Source: Liolophura sinensis (Eukaryota > Mollusca > Polyplacophora > Chitonida > Chitonidae). Taken from it: DNA of 64,000 nucleotides. Positions within the stretch are counted from its first letter, which is position 1; every line of letters begins with the position of its first letter. Location of the stretch: the NCBI RefSeq assembly GCF_032854445.1, contig NC_088295.1:87749836-87813835 (forward strand). Reading direction: 5' to 3'. Below the pieces are notes generated by a model. That model was not told the origin of the DNA, did no database searches, and was given only the letters and a program-made list of their open reading frames with translations. A program made the position numbers and the translations under genes. Positions 48,540 to 60,414 of this stretch are shown here, piece after piece.

Positions 48540-49873
48540 GAATTGAAATGGTGAATGAATGAGGACTGATGACAGCCTGGTAATACGTGTGCCATATCGT
48601 GACGGGAACAAATTAGAACCGGGAAACAATTAAGCCTGACTTTTGACATAAGAGTGGAAACATCCGTAACCAAATGTAAGGACGGTTTTTAAATGCAAAA
48701 TGAACAAAGAACATCTTAAACATAAAGTATCAAGTATCTATTCCTTATGTAATAGGCCAATGACTTTTCGAACATAATTACAGAATTGCCAGAAACGATG
48801 TCAGACAATAAAATATCGTGTCAACTAAAGAGAAGACTATACAGTACAGGTTATTTTTGATGCCATGTCACGCATAACATGTAACATACCCGGGAGTAAC
48901 ATCCAATCGACGATAAAATCGTTTGTTGAACGAAGTTGTCAAATACCACTCGATAAAACTATTTGGTCTGTTCGTTTCTTATACCCTATACACTAAAGAC
49001 TTGGAGGTCCCAGTCACCTTACCAAAGGTGCCGATTGTTGTGAAAAGAGTCTTTGATTACAAATCAGTACAAACATGTCCCCATCTTTCGACTCACTAGT
49101 ATATATACATTCATAATTCGGACAGTTAGTTTAATCTCGGAAAAACTTTATAGGAGTGATTTGACCTCTGATGTTTACGTAGATACATAGTACCAGTACC
49201 TTAATTTCTGAGAAAACCGATGTAGGGGTGTAGACACATAAAAAGACAAGCATACACAATCGTCGAAATCAGAGAAACATTAAAGGCCGATCACTAATTA
49301 GTGTAATCGAACAACACGATATACTCATTTTCTTTTATCACAAGATTCTAAATAAGATGTGCAAAGAAATGTCTGTTTGATTTGAAAGCAGTGGTTTATC
49401 TTTTAAATGGTAATTTCGGTATACCTTTCTACGGTTTCACATTCTTATCCATCAGTTTGTTCGCACAAAATAATTATAATTTAAAAATTACACTGTAATA
49501 CAGCTGAAAATTCAAATATTAGGATGTTTTGCATTTATGCAAATTAGGCTCTTCTGCACTACTTAGATTTTGGTAGACTTTTAACAAGTCATTCTGGATA
49601 TCTCTGAGAGATATGCCACCAAAATAAATTTTTTGCAATTTGTGGTGAGCTAAGTCAATTTTCTTTTTATATTGACTGGAGTAGTTGACAGACAATACAG
49701 ATACTTTTTTTTAAAAAAATGCAGTGGAGAACACATGGCCTCCTCTAAAGACTGTTCACTTTTAGTTAAAGATAAACAAGTAATCAATATAAATCAAAAA
49801 CAATATATCTTATCAGGAAGCCAGCAAATTCGTCTTACCCTGTAACACTTATCCGCAGACTTCGTTTGCCATT

Positions 49874-51645
49874 GTGGTCAAGCTGGTAGCATCTGTGCTT
49901 CCCAGTCTTCATTCAGTCGACGCATTTGAAACAAAAAACCTAGTTCTACTACTGTGCAACTCTCGACTCAACCTGCACTTAATTCTTGCTCAACTCAGAC
50001 TATTTGCAATACAACAAATAAAACAAAAAAATAGTACCAAACAAACTCCCGAACCGGAACTAAATCCCTCTAAAGATAATAACGCCAAAAATAAGTCCGA
50101 AAATAAATCTCAAAATAATAATGATAAACCTAGTGAGCCACAGAGCGTCCCTCTATGGCCACAAGAATTGCTGTCCAAACTTTTAATAAGTTTGGATCGT
50201 TGGAGGACCTTGGTCCTTGAACATCGGATGCGGCCGTGATGGATACTTCGCCCGCACCAGGGAAATCTCTTCCGGCTGATGTATAAGGAAGAGTCGTCCT
50301 CGGTCCAAACACAACGATAAATCATCTATACGTCTCCTTCCGTAATGTCTTTATATGACAAAATTAAACAAGGGAATTGTAGACATCTTAAGGTAAATAT
50401 TATTGAAATAGAACAGTTAGTTCACGCATTAAACCCTATTGCCTTCTGTCTTCAGGAAGATCACCTGAAGACACGTGACAAAGATACAATAACTTAAAAA
50501 TTATTCTTTACACAGTACTTACTCAAATGAAGAAGAGCGAGAGGAGGCTCCTCTATCTTCTTAAATAACAATATTACTCACACTCTGTTGCCCTAAACAC
50601 ACAGTTTCAGGCTGTGGCCGTTGGTGTTTCATGTCTGAAACAATCACTTTATGTTCGGTGTATATTCCTCCGAACACTCAGCTCCGAGTTACATAATTTA
50701 AAAGAACAATTACCTAAACCGTTCATAATAATGGGAGATTTGAATTCCTATGACCCACTGTGGGGCAGTAATAACATAAATGATAGGGGCAAAATACTGG
50801 AACACTTTTTATGTAACGAGGGACTGTGTTATTTTAATGATGGTTTTAAACGTTGTTTACATCCGGGTAATGGCGCTTATTCTGCTATCGATCTCACTAT
50901 CGCTGATCTATCACTTCTCCCCGGTTTATCTTGGAAAGTACGTGATGATCTTTGTGGTAGTCACCATTTTCTTTTTTGCTAGAGCATATCACTTCCAATT
51001 CTTTAGAATGTTTGTTATACGACAAATCCAAAATCCAAAAGTAAACCCTGGTATGAAAAGGACTGTCGCAGAGTCAATAAAGGTCGTAAAAAAACCGAGC
51101 GAAGATTTCATATATGTCTTACCGATAGTAACTTAAACCAGGTTCGTATTTTTAGAGCTACGTCGATTACTCAAGTCCAAGGTACGATCTTTTTGACGTC
51201 CCTATAATTTATATCGTCCCTTTAATACTGATAAACTAAATATGTTATTTTATTATTTATTTATTTATTTGGTTGGTGTTTTACGCCGTATTCAAGAATA
51301 TTTCACTTATACGACGACGTCCAGCATTATGGTGGGTGGAAACCGGGCATAGCCCGGGGGAAACCCACGACCATCCGCAGGTTGCTGGCGGACCTTCCCA
51401 CGTACGGCCGGGGAGGAAAACAGCATGAGCTGACTTGAACTCACAGCGACCGCATTGGTGAGAGACTCCTGGGTCATTACACTGTGCTAGTGCCCTAACC
51501 AACTCAGCCACGGAGGCCAAAAAAAACTGTTTTAAGAAAAGCACACGATACTGCATGTGGTCTTGATAACGTGTATTATAAATTCCCCCACCATTTACCG
51601 CACGAGCCGATTGAGACTCTCTTGGACTTGCTTAATAATATTTGG

Positions 51646-51650
<5 letters not shown>
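49874..51650 (+). mobile_element. Degenerate I/Nimb-type LINE, second copy
   Basis: Copy of 3,755-5,762: ORF1-like frame 49,874-50,239, endonuclease parts at 50,350-50,500 and 50,614-50,982 (G-D-L-N-S-Y-D, S-A-I-D-L, G-S-H-H-F with the same catalytic Asp to His change), linker and start of RT, then a SINE and the L-P-H-E-P-I-E-T-L-L block at 51,590-51,650. The shared defects show the element was dead before the segment was copied. A part of the linker present in the first copy (about 5,055-5,320) is missing here. Confidence 0.75.
51253..51518 (-). mobile_element. SINE at same site as 5,361-5,636
   Basis: Same orientation and position inside the LINE as in the first copy, with TTTA tail at left and tRNA-like head ending at cacggaggcc. 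It was inherited with the duplication. Confidence 0.85.

Positions 51651-51719
<69 letters not shown>
51651..51719. repeat. (TA)n microsatellite, second copy
   Basis: About 69 bp of TA repeats, shorter than the 98 bp in the first copy. Confidence 0.97.
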
Positions 51720-51724
<5 letters not shown>

Positions 51725-51744
51725 CATATAAACATCCGATGAAC

Positions 51745-52272
51745 CATAATACTGACCACCGTCGTTTATAAGTGAAATGTTTTTGAGTATGGCGTAAAAC
51801 ACAAATCAAATAAATCAATCAATCAAACACACCCGATGTTTTAAATTGTTATAAGTAGATTGTGCTTTCCGAGTTTTACCTAAGTTTTGACTATTTTTGT
51901 TCTCATTTTTGATGTTCCAGTTGAAATTCATTTACTGGCTCCTGTTTTGAACTCCCCACGATATGGCCGGAAAATTGCCTATGTGGCGTTCAACCATTAT
52001 CAGTCATTCTTTCTTTTTATTGGCTAAATGGTCTAGACTTTTGGCTGAATCTGTGATCGCTGATACCAAAACCCGATTTTGCATCAGTTAAGTCTATTTC
52101 TTTTAAAGAGTCGCCTATATTCAGCTGTCCGTCTACCTGTTTTACTACCTTCATAAATAACTACCTACAGATAACATGAAGTATACGTAAACATGACGTA
52201 TTACAAACACACACACATGTAACACTGCACAGAGACTATTTCTATATATGTGTACGTGTACAAATGTAGCCA
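51745..52272. other. SINE 3'-end fragment, then no gene seen
   Basis: 51,745-51,830 is the SINE tail fragment seen at 5,880-5,962. The remainder copies 5,963-6,475 with small deletions and holds nothing recognised. Confidence 0.55.
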
Positions 52273-52278
52273 CCTCAC

Positions 52279-52372
52279 CCACACATACTCTGTTAACACT
52301 GTTCCATCTGTAACCCGTGAATAACTCTTTCCAGCATGTGTATGAGCCTTGAGAATTTCTGACACAGCTTTA
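52279..52372 (-). pseudogene. Broken EGF exon without SINE
   Basis: Copy of the exon remnant at 6,482-6,863 but uninterrupted: donor gtgagg, C-V-G, Y-R-W-N-S, G-S-Y-T-C, then the same one-base insertion and loss of the 5' part. It serves as the empty site for the SINE at 6,525-6,793. Confidence 0.68.
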
Positions 52373-53273
52373 AACAACAAACATACAAGACATTCATTCT
52401 AAGTACTAACATACAATCTGAAAGCCGCCACAGTAGTTTCTGTCAAACCAATAATTATATGAGTAAATTAGACCTCTGCCCGAAACAAAACCATTAGGTC
52501 CTCTATCAAAAGTTCACTTATATGTAGGTAAATTTTTTTCTGTCAGCCATCAGTATATATCAAACCTGGCAACTTTTTGGCAACTACACAAATTTAAAAT
52601 TCAAAATTTTCTAAAAAAATTGCACAATGATATTGTCAAATTGCATGGATGTATCCATAGTAGCCTCATAAATAAAACATTATCTCCGTTATAAGAACAT
52701 TTACTTTCAGTTACAAACATCGGCAACACATCCAGATTCGGCAAAAATGTTATAATAAGTCTGAGATATCACAAAAAATACTGAGGAGATTAAACGTTTC
52801 ATATTTCACATTCAAAGTCCGCCTCTTATATCTAAAAAGTTTGTTGTTGAAAATTGCAAATAAATCAATAAATATGGGTTGGAATTTTTTTACAGATTAC
52901 GTAAATTTAACACACTTAACAGGCCATACCAGAGATCTGCGGCAAAAAAGCCATACAGGCTAATCTGATGAAATGGCTCTCTAGCCTCCCAGTATTGAGC
53001 GCCTTTGTTAGTCTTTGGTTTATGACCCGGCCCGGGTTTGATCCGAGATCTACTTACCTCGGGTGGATTAACACCGTTACTTAAAAACACTTTATTAGTG
53101 ATATCTACCAATGTGATATGTCCATCTTCAAGGAAAATCTCGAAAACTTTCTCATAGTTAAAGTTCTGCAGCTTTGGGCCTTGGACGACAATCAGGAATT
53201 TGACTGAAGTTGTCTCAGGGGCCGATAGCTATTATGGTCGTAGCTTTCAGGACTCGCAGATTTAGGGGCAGTG

Positions 53274-53306
<33 letters not shown>

Positions 53307-53601
53307 GGTGTTTTACACCGTAGGCAAGAATATTTCACTTATAAGACGGCGGCCAGCAGTATGGTGGGGACGAAACCGTGCAGATCCCGGATTGAGTCTT
53401 TTTCCTACAAATTTTCCACACAATCCTCAAGTCCATCACCGCAGGTAGCAAGAAATGGTGCGGCTTTTTCGCGACTACTCAAGGAGCTGTGTGGTTTCTG
53501 ATCATCAAAAGAATTAATGTTTGCCAAACAGTCTACTGGTCAAACTACGTCCTATTTTTGCTTCTGTAGTTTGGTTAAGGGGAGATGCTATTAGTCGAAC
53601 G
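52373..53601. repeat. Second copy of 6,864-8,262 (satellite leader, copy 5)
   Basis: Contains the second-type SINE fragment at 52,930-53,090 and the common SINE fragment at 53,281-53,385. Compared with the first copy it lacks several hundred bases around 7,625-7,855. No gene is seen. Confidence 0.65.
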
Positions 53602-54637
53602 GTCCATACTGTTAACATGTATTGTTGGTGATTGGGAGCCTGACTGTGGTCACTGGTCCAAACGGTTGGCACGTATTGCTGGTGATTTGGAGCCTGGCTG
53701 TGGTCGCTGGTCCAAACGGTTGACATGCATTACTGGTGATTAGGAGTCTGACTGATGGTCCAGACGGTTGACATGTATTGCTTATGATGTCAACCTTAAT
53801 GTCGCTGATTCAGAGGGTTGGGATGTATTGTTGGTGATTTGGAACCTGTCTCTATGGTCGCTGGAGAAGACGGTTAACATGTATTACTGGTGATTAGGAG
53901 TCTGACCTTGACGTCGCTTGTCCAGAAGGTTGACATGTATTGTTGGTTACTGGGAGCCTGACCTTGACGTCGCTGGTCCAGACGGTTGATATCACTTCCT
54001 GGTGATTAATAGCCTAACTGTGGTCGCTGGTCCAGACGGGTTGACATGTATTGCTCGTTACTGGGAGCCTGACTATCGTCTCTGGTCCAGACGGTTGACA
54101 TGTTTTGCCGTTGATGGGGTGTTTGACCTTGATGTCGCTTGTCCAGACGGTTGGCATCTATTAATGGTGATTAGGAGTCTGACTATGGTCGCTGGTCCAG
54201 ACAGTTGACATGTATTGCTGATGATAACAAATTTTATTGTGGTTCCTGGTCCAGACGGTCGACGTGTATTGCTGGTGATTAGGAGTCTGACCTTGATGCC
54301 GCTTGTCCGGACGGTTGACATCTATTAATGGTGATTAGGAGACTGACTTGTCCTTGGTCCATTCGGTTGGCATATATTGCTAGTGAATAGCAGTCTGACC
54401 TTAATGTCTATTGTCAAGACTGATGACATGTATTGCTGGTGAATAGGAGTCAGGCCTTGATGTCCCTGGTCAAGACGGTTGACATGTATTGCTGGTTATT
54501 AGGAGTATGGCTGTGGTCGCTGGTCAAGACGGTTGGTATGTATTGCTGGTGATTAGGAGCCTGACTGTGGTCGCTCGTGCAGACGGATGACATCTCTTGC
54601 CGGTGATTAGGAATCTGACTCAGTGGTTGCTTGTTCC
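53602..54637. repeat. Short satellite array at the paralogous locus, about 19 monomers
   Basis: Same left border (ggtccatactgttaacatgt) and right border (gtggttgcttgttccaaacc) as the 12.1-kb array at 8,263-20,372, but only 1.04 kb long. Monomers are of the degenerate 54-bp kind, with a few of the 56-bp variants (54,085-54,150), and the 166-bp trimer is not regular. Confidence 0.95.
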
Positions 54638-55399
54638 AAACCCGATTTTGTACTCGCCAATTTTCAGGATAATAGAATCTGTGCCATATCCACCCAGTGT
54701 ATAATCCCTATATCAGTGAAAACTTTGTCACTTATATAGGTTTCACACAATTGGTAAACAAACAGTGCAAACCCTCCTCACGTCGCTCCATAACATAAAT
54801 GGATAGTCTAACGACCAGCGATTCAGTTCCGGCCTCCAGTGGCTTGGTCATGGCATATTTCTTATACTGTACCACAGAGTCTCCATGAGAGCGCTAACAG
54901 ATTTCCGTGGGTTAGGTGTTATGTTTCAATGTTTTCTATACAATATCCGTTGTTTTTCTCTGAAATCATCTGAAGAGTTTCTCACAAGAGAGGTTCGTGA
55001 AACAGTGCCAAGATAATATTTCTGCAATACTGCAATCCATATAAATGTCAAACGCAAAGCACCTCTGCTTAAAAATGATAATCTTTCAAACATTTTTGAA
55101 ACATCGGGGAAACTAATTAATTCTACTAACGAAGTTATAGAAGTTACAAGATGGAATTTGTAACTTCTAACTAAAGGTCTGTAATATTTCAATCACATCG
55201 TGGCGATGTTCCTTCTTCGATTTTTGATTTTTTTTATATCACAAGATATTTACAACATATTGACGTTAGATGATACTTGGAAAGGCGTGAATTAAACCCC
55301 TGAGGGCTTGTTCTATCCCTGCTAAAACTTTAATAGCATTCGTTTTCAAGGATTGAGATAAAGGTGAAAATTAGTAATGTTTAATGATGTTTTGCCCAC
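54638..55399. repeat. Satellite trailer segment, copy 3
   Basis: Close copy of 20,373-21,130. Nothing coding is recognised; an 88-codon minus-strand frame at 54,926-55,192 is open only in part in the other copy. Confidence 0.65.
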
Positions 55400-55755
55400 G
55401 AAATACTCCTGTCTGCGGAGCATTAAGAAAAAATATTTGTAGACTAAGCCACCATTTCAATAAAGCATAGTTAAGGTTCCTTCTGTAAGCAGATGAGGAC
55501 GGACATACTTTACGATTGTGAGGCAATTTATTCCATTGGCATGACCTTTGGTGCCACAGGGGAAAAGAAGAGAGATTTGTTCTATCAAATGAGCGAATTA
55601 GGTTTACTGTAGAATGTCTGTTTGTGTGATGATGAATATTTGAATCCTTTCGAATATCGATGTGAAAAAACCTGGTATGGTAAGGTGGGGAATCGGCCCA
55701 TGTGCAAGAAACTGTGCACCTCAAGATTCGAAACAGACTATAACCGTGAGTGACA
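55400..55755 (-). mobile_element. LINE 3' end, cut by the gap
   Basis: Copy of 21,109-21,485 with the same C-terminal LINE blocks on the minus strand. It ends at tgaca next to the gap, the same word that continues normally at 21,481-21,485 in the first copy. Confidence 0.55.
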
Positions 55756-55955
55756 NNNNNNNNNNNNNNNNNNNNNNNNNNNNNNNNNNNNNNNNNNNNN
55801 NNNNNNNNNNNNNNNNNNNNNNNNNNNNNNNNNNNNNNNNNNNNNNNNNNNNNNNNNNNNNNNNNNNNNNNNNNNNNNNNNNNNNNNNNNNNNNNNNNNN
55901 NNNNNNNNNNNNNNNNNNNNNNNNNNNNNNNNNNNNNNNNNNNNNNNNNNNNNNN
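55756..55955. other. Assembly gap, 200 N
   Basis: Exactly 200 undetermined bases, a conventional placeholder length. True distance and even linkage between the two sides are not shown by the sequence. The duplicated segment stops on its left and a different repeat begins on its right. Confidence 1.
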
Positions 55956-56490
55956 GTAGTGATGACTGTACTTATGGGTATACATTGATAACACTGACTA
56001 ACATAGAGTGTGTGGGTGATCTATCAACCAATGTAGTGATGACTGTCCTGTAGGGTTTACACTGACTAACATAGAGTGTGTGGGTGAGTTATCTACCACT
56101 CTAGTGATGGACTGTACTTATGGGTATACACTGATAACACTGACTAATATAGAGTGTGTGGGTGATCTATCTACCAATGTAGTGATGACTGTCCTGTATT
56201 GTTTACACTGACTAACATAGAGTGTGTGGGTGAGTTATCTACCACTGTGGTGATGACTGTACTTATGGGGTATACACTGATAACACTGACTAACATAGAG
56301 TGTGTGAGTGAGCTATCTACCAATGTAGTGATGACTGTAATGTAGGGTTTACACTGACTAACACAGAGTCTGGGAGTGAGTTATCTACCACTGTAGTGAT
56401 GTCTGTCCTGATGGTTATACACTGATCACGGTGACTAACGGGGAGTGTTTGAGTGAGTTAACTACGGCTGTAATGATGACAGTTCTGATG
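55956..56490. repeat. Minisatellite, alternating 77- and 68-bp units
   Basis: Each unit starts near gtagtgatgactgt and contains ctaacatagagtgtgtgggt. Long units (with acttatgggtatacactgat) and short units (with tgtagggtttacactgac) alternate, giving a period near 145 bp, with about seven units visible and the first possibly cut by the gap. The word gtgtgtgggtgag is the same as the donor side of the EGF exons. Confidence 0.92.
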
Positions 56491-58900
56491 GGTACCGTAA
56501 TTCTTTCAAAATTTCGGACAGGATTTGCAGCCTTACCACATGGGGCGCTCCTACTAGCGTTGGGGGTGTGTAATGGAGGAATGGGTAATCGTTTTCAGGG
56601 CTAACTCAACATGGAAGCCTCGTCTCACATGTGGTAACTTGACACTCGAGCTGGACAACTGGGGCACCAGGGTATTACTGACAGTCAAAACCTTCCCGTA
56701 GACTTTACAGATAATTTGCAGCCCTTTACAGTGGAGACACCCAATAAGTGGTCAATCTGAAGCAATTTTCAACAAACCGCTGAGGCCTGTATATATATGA
56801 ATGCGCCACGAAAATCGAGCAAAAATTTTATGTTGTCGGGATCGCACCGGAATTAAAATATTTTACTCTTGTTTAAAAATATGTTGACTGACTGAAAATA
56901 GGTCTCATTTGTTTTGGCTTTCAAAATGAGAAACAAAACAATCATAATTTGAAAAATACCTATTCGGTCTGCACTCACGATTTAACGAGTAAATGTCGCC
57001 TAAAACACAGGTGGGTAAACCTGGGCAGAGCTTTGTAACAGGGTGACAGGGTAGAGAGAAAAAGGGGAGGGGGCGTCTTTTGGCGATCATGCAAAACTCG
57101 TTTTGTTACCTTGAACAAAACATTGTCTAACATGAACACTGAATACTGCTCTGACTTATCGAAATTAGGCTCGGCATTACAGGTTTGCTGTCATCAGAAA
57201 ATCCATTTTCACCCAGTTTGTTTGCATCAGAACATACATAGATCTGCGTCTTCACACTTTACAAATGTAGGCCCTAATAATCTAACAACAGTATTGAGTC
57301 TCTTGAAATTTCGGTGAGGAGATGTCAGTTTAGAACTGTCTGAGGGTAATCAAATATAAACAGCCGAGTTGTATTGATATGCAAATCGCAACATTGCACA
57401 GCTCTGGGTATAGCCTTTGAAGTTCCAACATTGTTTTGGGGACCCGTCAATCACTGCAGAGACTAATCGGACCACGTGTTGTTTTGGTAATTGTTTTCAA
57501 TTTTTACCGCGGTAAATGGGTTAAATGTGTCGTGGATATTACTGTGATACATTTGCGTGGCTCTATGTACACATGATGGCTCTACTGAAATGATTTTGTA
57601 ACAAAGTCAGAGGCAAAGCCTCCAGAAAATGTGCAGACTCATCACTGTCCACGTGACAGTGAGTCAAGTGAAAACTCTCGTCTTCTAGTATAGATTTGGC
57701 GAGAAATTTCGCAATAGTGACGACTCATTATTACAAGGGGCGGGCCAATAAAAATAAGTTTATCCTATTGGTTAATGTTGAATTCTGTGCGTTTTCAGTT
57801 ACCTGTAAGACATTTACGCACACGTGATTATGCGCTCTCAGAAAATGAAATGGAATGGAAATACCCTTGCACAAATACAATGTTTAAAAATTGTTGTAAT
57901 ATGAAGCTGGCAATGGGCATAGTGTGAAGGTATCCAATTCCACACATGCGAACACAATGTTCAATCGATGCATGTGTGGTTTATGATCACCATTTTATGA
58001 AAACGGGAACTGAAACTGTCTGGACTGTTTGAAACAACACGTGCATGAGGCTTGCAAAACAGTTTACTGCATTTAAAGATAGATACCTGTGAGTCAGATC
58101 TTTATCACTGAAAACCATTTAATGATTTAATTGTTACATCTATTTCTGGATCTGTAAACGGACAACACTTTTCCCCGTATAATGCAGTGCAGCTAGTAAG
58201 CTTAAGACAATCGGTGAAGCAGTCATTAGCTTGTCTGTTTGACAGGATCGTGATTTGGGACAGTTTTGGAATTTACAGGTTTGTAACAACTGCCGCTTGA
58301 TTCTTTCTTCATTATAATTCATAAATAAAAATAAAGGTGTGACTGGTCTGGAAATCTCTAAACTTCTCTCTCGCCGACTTGACCCCATTTTATCCGGATT
58401 AGCTTCCCAACATGAATCTTAATAATGCAAAGGGGCATGTTTTGTGTTTCGGCGGGGGTGGGGCACTAATCAACCAACACTAATCACCAACTCAGAACGG
58501 TGATAAAGGACTAGGTATAATCCGTGTACTCACATTTTTTCAGGGCAATCTCATATGATGACAGGAATTACGTGTCCCCTGCGGGTCACCTTGGACCATA
58601 CAACATTTCACACGCGTTGAGAAGTTGGTAAAAATGGCAGGATTCTAAAGTTGACTTAAAATGCAAATGATTTCAACAGCTTTACAACAATTTACAATAT
58701 TGTTGCCATGTATTAAAGTCTCACACTTTAGTAACGTACATGTAAGTGCAGGGTTAGGGCCTGGGAAACCAGTGTGAGAGGCTCTAGAGGGGTTACCTTC
58801 AACCCAGTGATAAAATATTGTCAATATTACTTACCATAGTGTTAAAGTAATATACATGCTAACATGAATTTGAAACTGAACATGTGTAAATGTCTTCACG
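56491..58900. other. Single-copy sequence, no gene recognised
   Basis: About 2.4 kb that I cannot match to any other part of the window. Composition is slightly less AT-rich. Open frames at 56,905-57,090 (minus), 57,111-57,317 (plus) and 58,140-58,388 (minus) are 60-82 codons long, without recognised domains, and lack supporting splice or promoter signals. If the window holds a separate host gene, this is the most likely place for one of its exons. Confidence 0.4.
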
Positions 58901-59192
58901 GATTATAAACGTTTGATTGTTTCAGACAAATCGAGTTTAGTTTCCGTGTAAGGTAAATTCACACACAGACTTGAGACCCTCATATTATTTCCCGCCATTT
59001 TTGCCTGGTTGCTGCCAAAAACACTGCGGCTCCAGTGTCTGCAGATTACATGCTTAGCCGCTAAGATAAGGTATTGTTACGGGCACAGGTTTTTTATTTA
59101 CCCATATAATGATTGGTTTAACAGAAACTGTCGTGGCGGTTTTCAAGTTGTATGTTAATACTTACAATGAGTGTCTTGTATGTTTGTGTGAC

Positions 59193-59319
59193 ATATAAAT
59201 GAGTGCAACCAGGTTTTGTGTGGCTTAAGGCTGTGTCAGAAATTCTCAAGGCTCATACACATGCTGGAAAGAGTTTTTCACGGGTTACAGATGGAACAGA
59301 GTTAACAGAGTATGTGTGG
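59193..59319 (+). pseudogene. Broken EGF exon, inverted copy
   Basis: Plus-strand relative of the remnants at 6,482 and 52,279, with the 5' part preserved: D-I-N-E-C, then C-G-L-R-L-C. At 127 bp it has one base too many (cagaaattc), shifting the frame before the G-S-Y-T-C part, and the acceptor reads AC instead of AG before 59,193. The donor gtgagg (59,320-59,325) is intact. Confidence 0.72.
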
Positions 59320-59779
59320 GTGAGGTGGCTACAATTGTACACGTTCACATATATAGAAATGATCTCTATACACTGTTATATGTATGCGTGTGATACTCCA
59401 TGTTTAGGTATATTACTCATTATATAAAATTAGATATAGTATATGACACATAGCCGAAATTTCTTATTTGCTGCCCACGTGACAACATGTAAATGATATT
59501 CGGTTTGTCTACAAGCTATCTGCGTAATGGTATTTTTTCTGATCAATTTAGACTTCAACTGTGAATTAAAAACGGATTTAGGACAACAGGCTTTGATTTT
59601 TCGGAGAGCAATCTATTCCATCCTAGGCCTCCTATATATGACCCTTTTATTCTATATCCGTATGTAGAGTTAACTCAGTTCTGCGGAAAGGGTAAGGGAA
59701 CCACTCCAGCATGCAGAATAACTATGGTATTTGGACAGTTTTGTGAAGCATGTTAGGATAACTGACAAAAATATTTGTT

Positions 59780-60306
59780 CACCACAATTTGCAAAAGAAT
59801 GTTTTGGTGGCATATATCTCAGATCACTGTCCAGAATGACTTGGTAAATCTAAGTAGAGGAGCAGGGCTTAATTTGTATAAATGCAACATGGCGGCCCTA
59901 AAAACACCAATATTTCGAATAAAACTAAGATAATATGTATCTACGAAAACATAAGAGGGGTCAAATGACTCTTACAATTTATTAATTTTTCCGAGATTAA
60001 AGCTAACTATCTGGATTTTAAATGTATTTATACCAGTGGGTCGATAGATGGGGATAGTTTGTTTTTTCAGCTGTTTTTGCGCAGTAAGTCTGTTCTCGTC
60101 TTGTTCCATACCCATCTTCAATCTTTTCAGCCGAACCGACTTCTGACCTTATCATAACGATGCAGGCATGAATTATCTGTTGGATTCAGATTGAAATGTG
60201 TTCATACCGTGTGATTTCTGAAGATGATCCTGTGTATGGACATATGATTAAAACTAATGATTTAATATACGTACACTATGTATGACTCACTCATCGTGTA
60301 GTTTAG
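59780..60306 (+). repeat. Intron-like sequence with dispersed repeat X
   Basis: 59,760-60,055 is a diverged direct relative of 61,130-61,745 and marks an internal duplication. 60,056-60,306 is shared, inverted, with 44,470-44,745. It ends at the acceptor of the next EGF exon. Confidence 0.55.
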
Positions 60307-60408
60307 ACATTTCACCCTGTTCATATAATGCTCATTGTGTCAATACAATCGGAAGTTATGGATGTACCTGTAAATCTGGATTTAAAGGGAATGGGATCGT
60401 GTGTACAG
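60307..60408 (+). CDS. EGF-like exon, phase 1-1, plus strand
   Basis: A gtagtttag acceptor precedes a 102-bp open segment ending at a gtaagt donor (60,409-60,414). It encodes five cysteines, C-x5-C-x8-C-x1-C-x10-C, with V-N-T-I-G-S-Y-G before the C-T-C pair and G-F-K-G-N-G near the end, the pattern of a standard EGF domain from its second cysteine on. The first cysteine and the usual D-x-D-E-C start are missing, so either the exon begins inside the module or it has lost about ten codons. The C-x-C spacing is canonical, unlike the minus-strand exons. Both boundaries are phase 1. Confidence 0.72.
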
Positions 60409-60414
60409 GTAAGT

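Larger units (their letters stand above)
46450..49873. repeat. Second copy of 346-3,754
   Basis: Direct copy of the left-end intron-like sequence, with scattered substitutions and small indels, one SINE (48,263-48,539) and a broken EGF exon (47,139-47,201). Dispersed repeat X is at 49,080-49,690. No intact gene is seen. Confidence 0.8.

Noticed and set aside
55662-55994. Long open frames across 55,756-55,955
   Set aside because: They read through undetermined bases.
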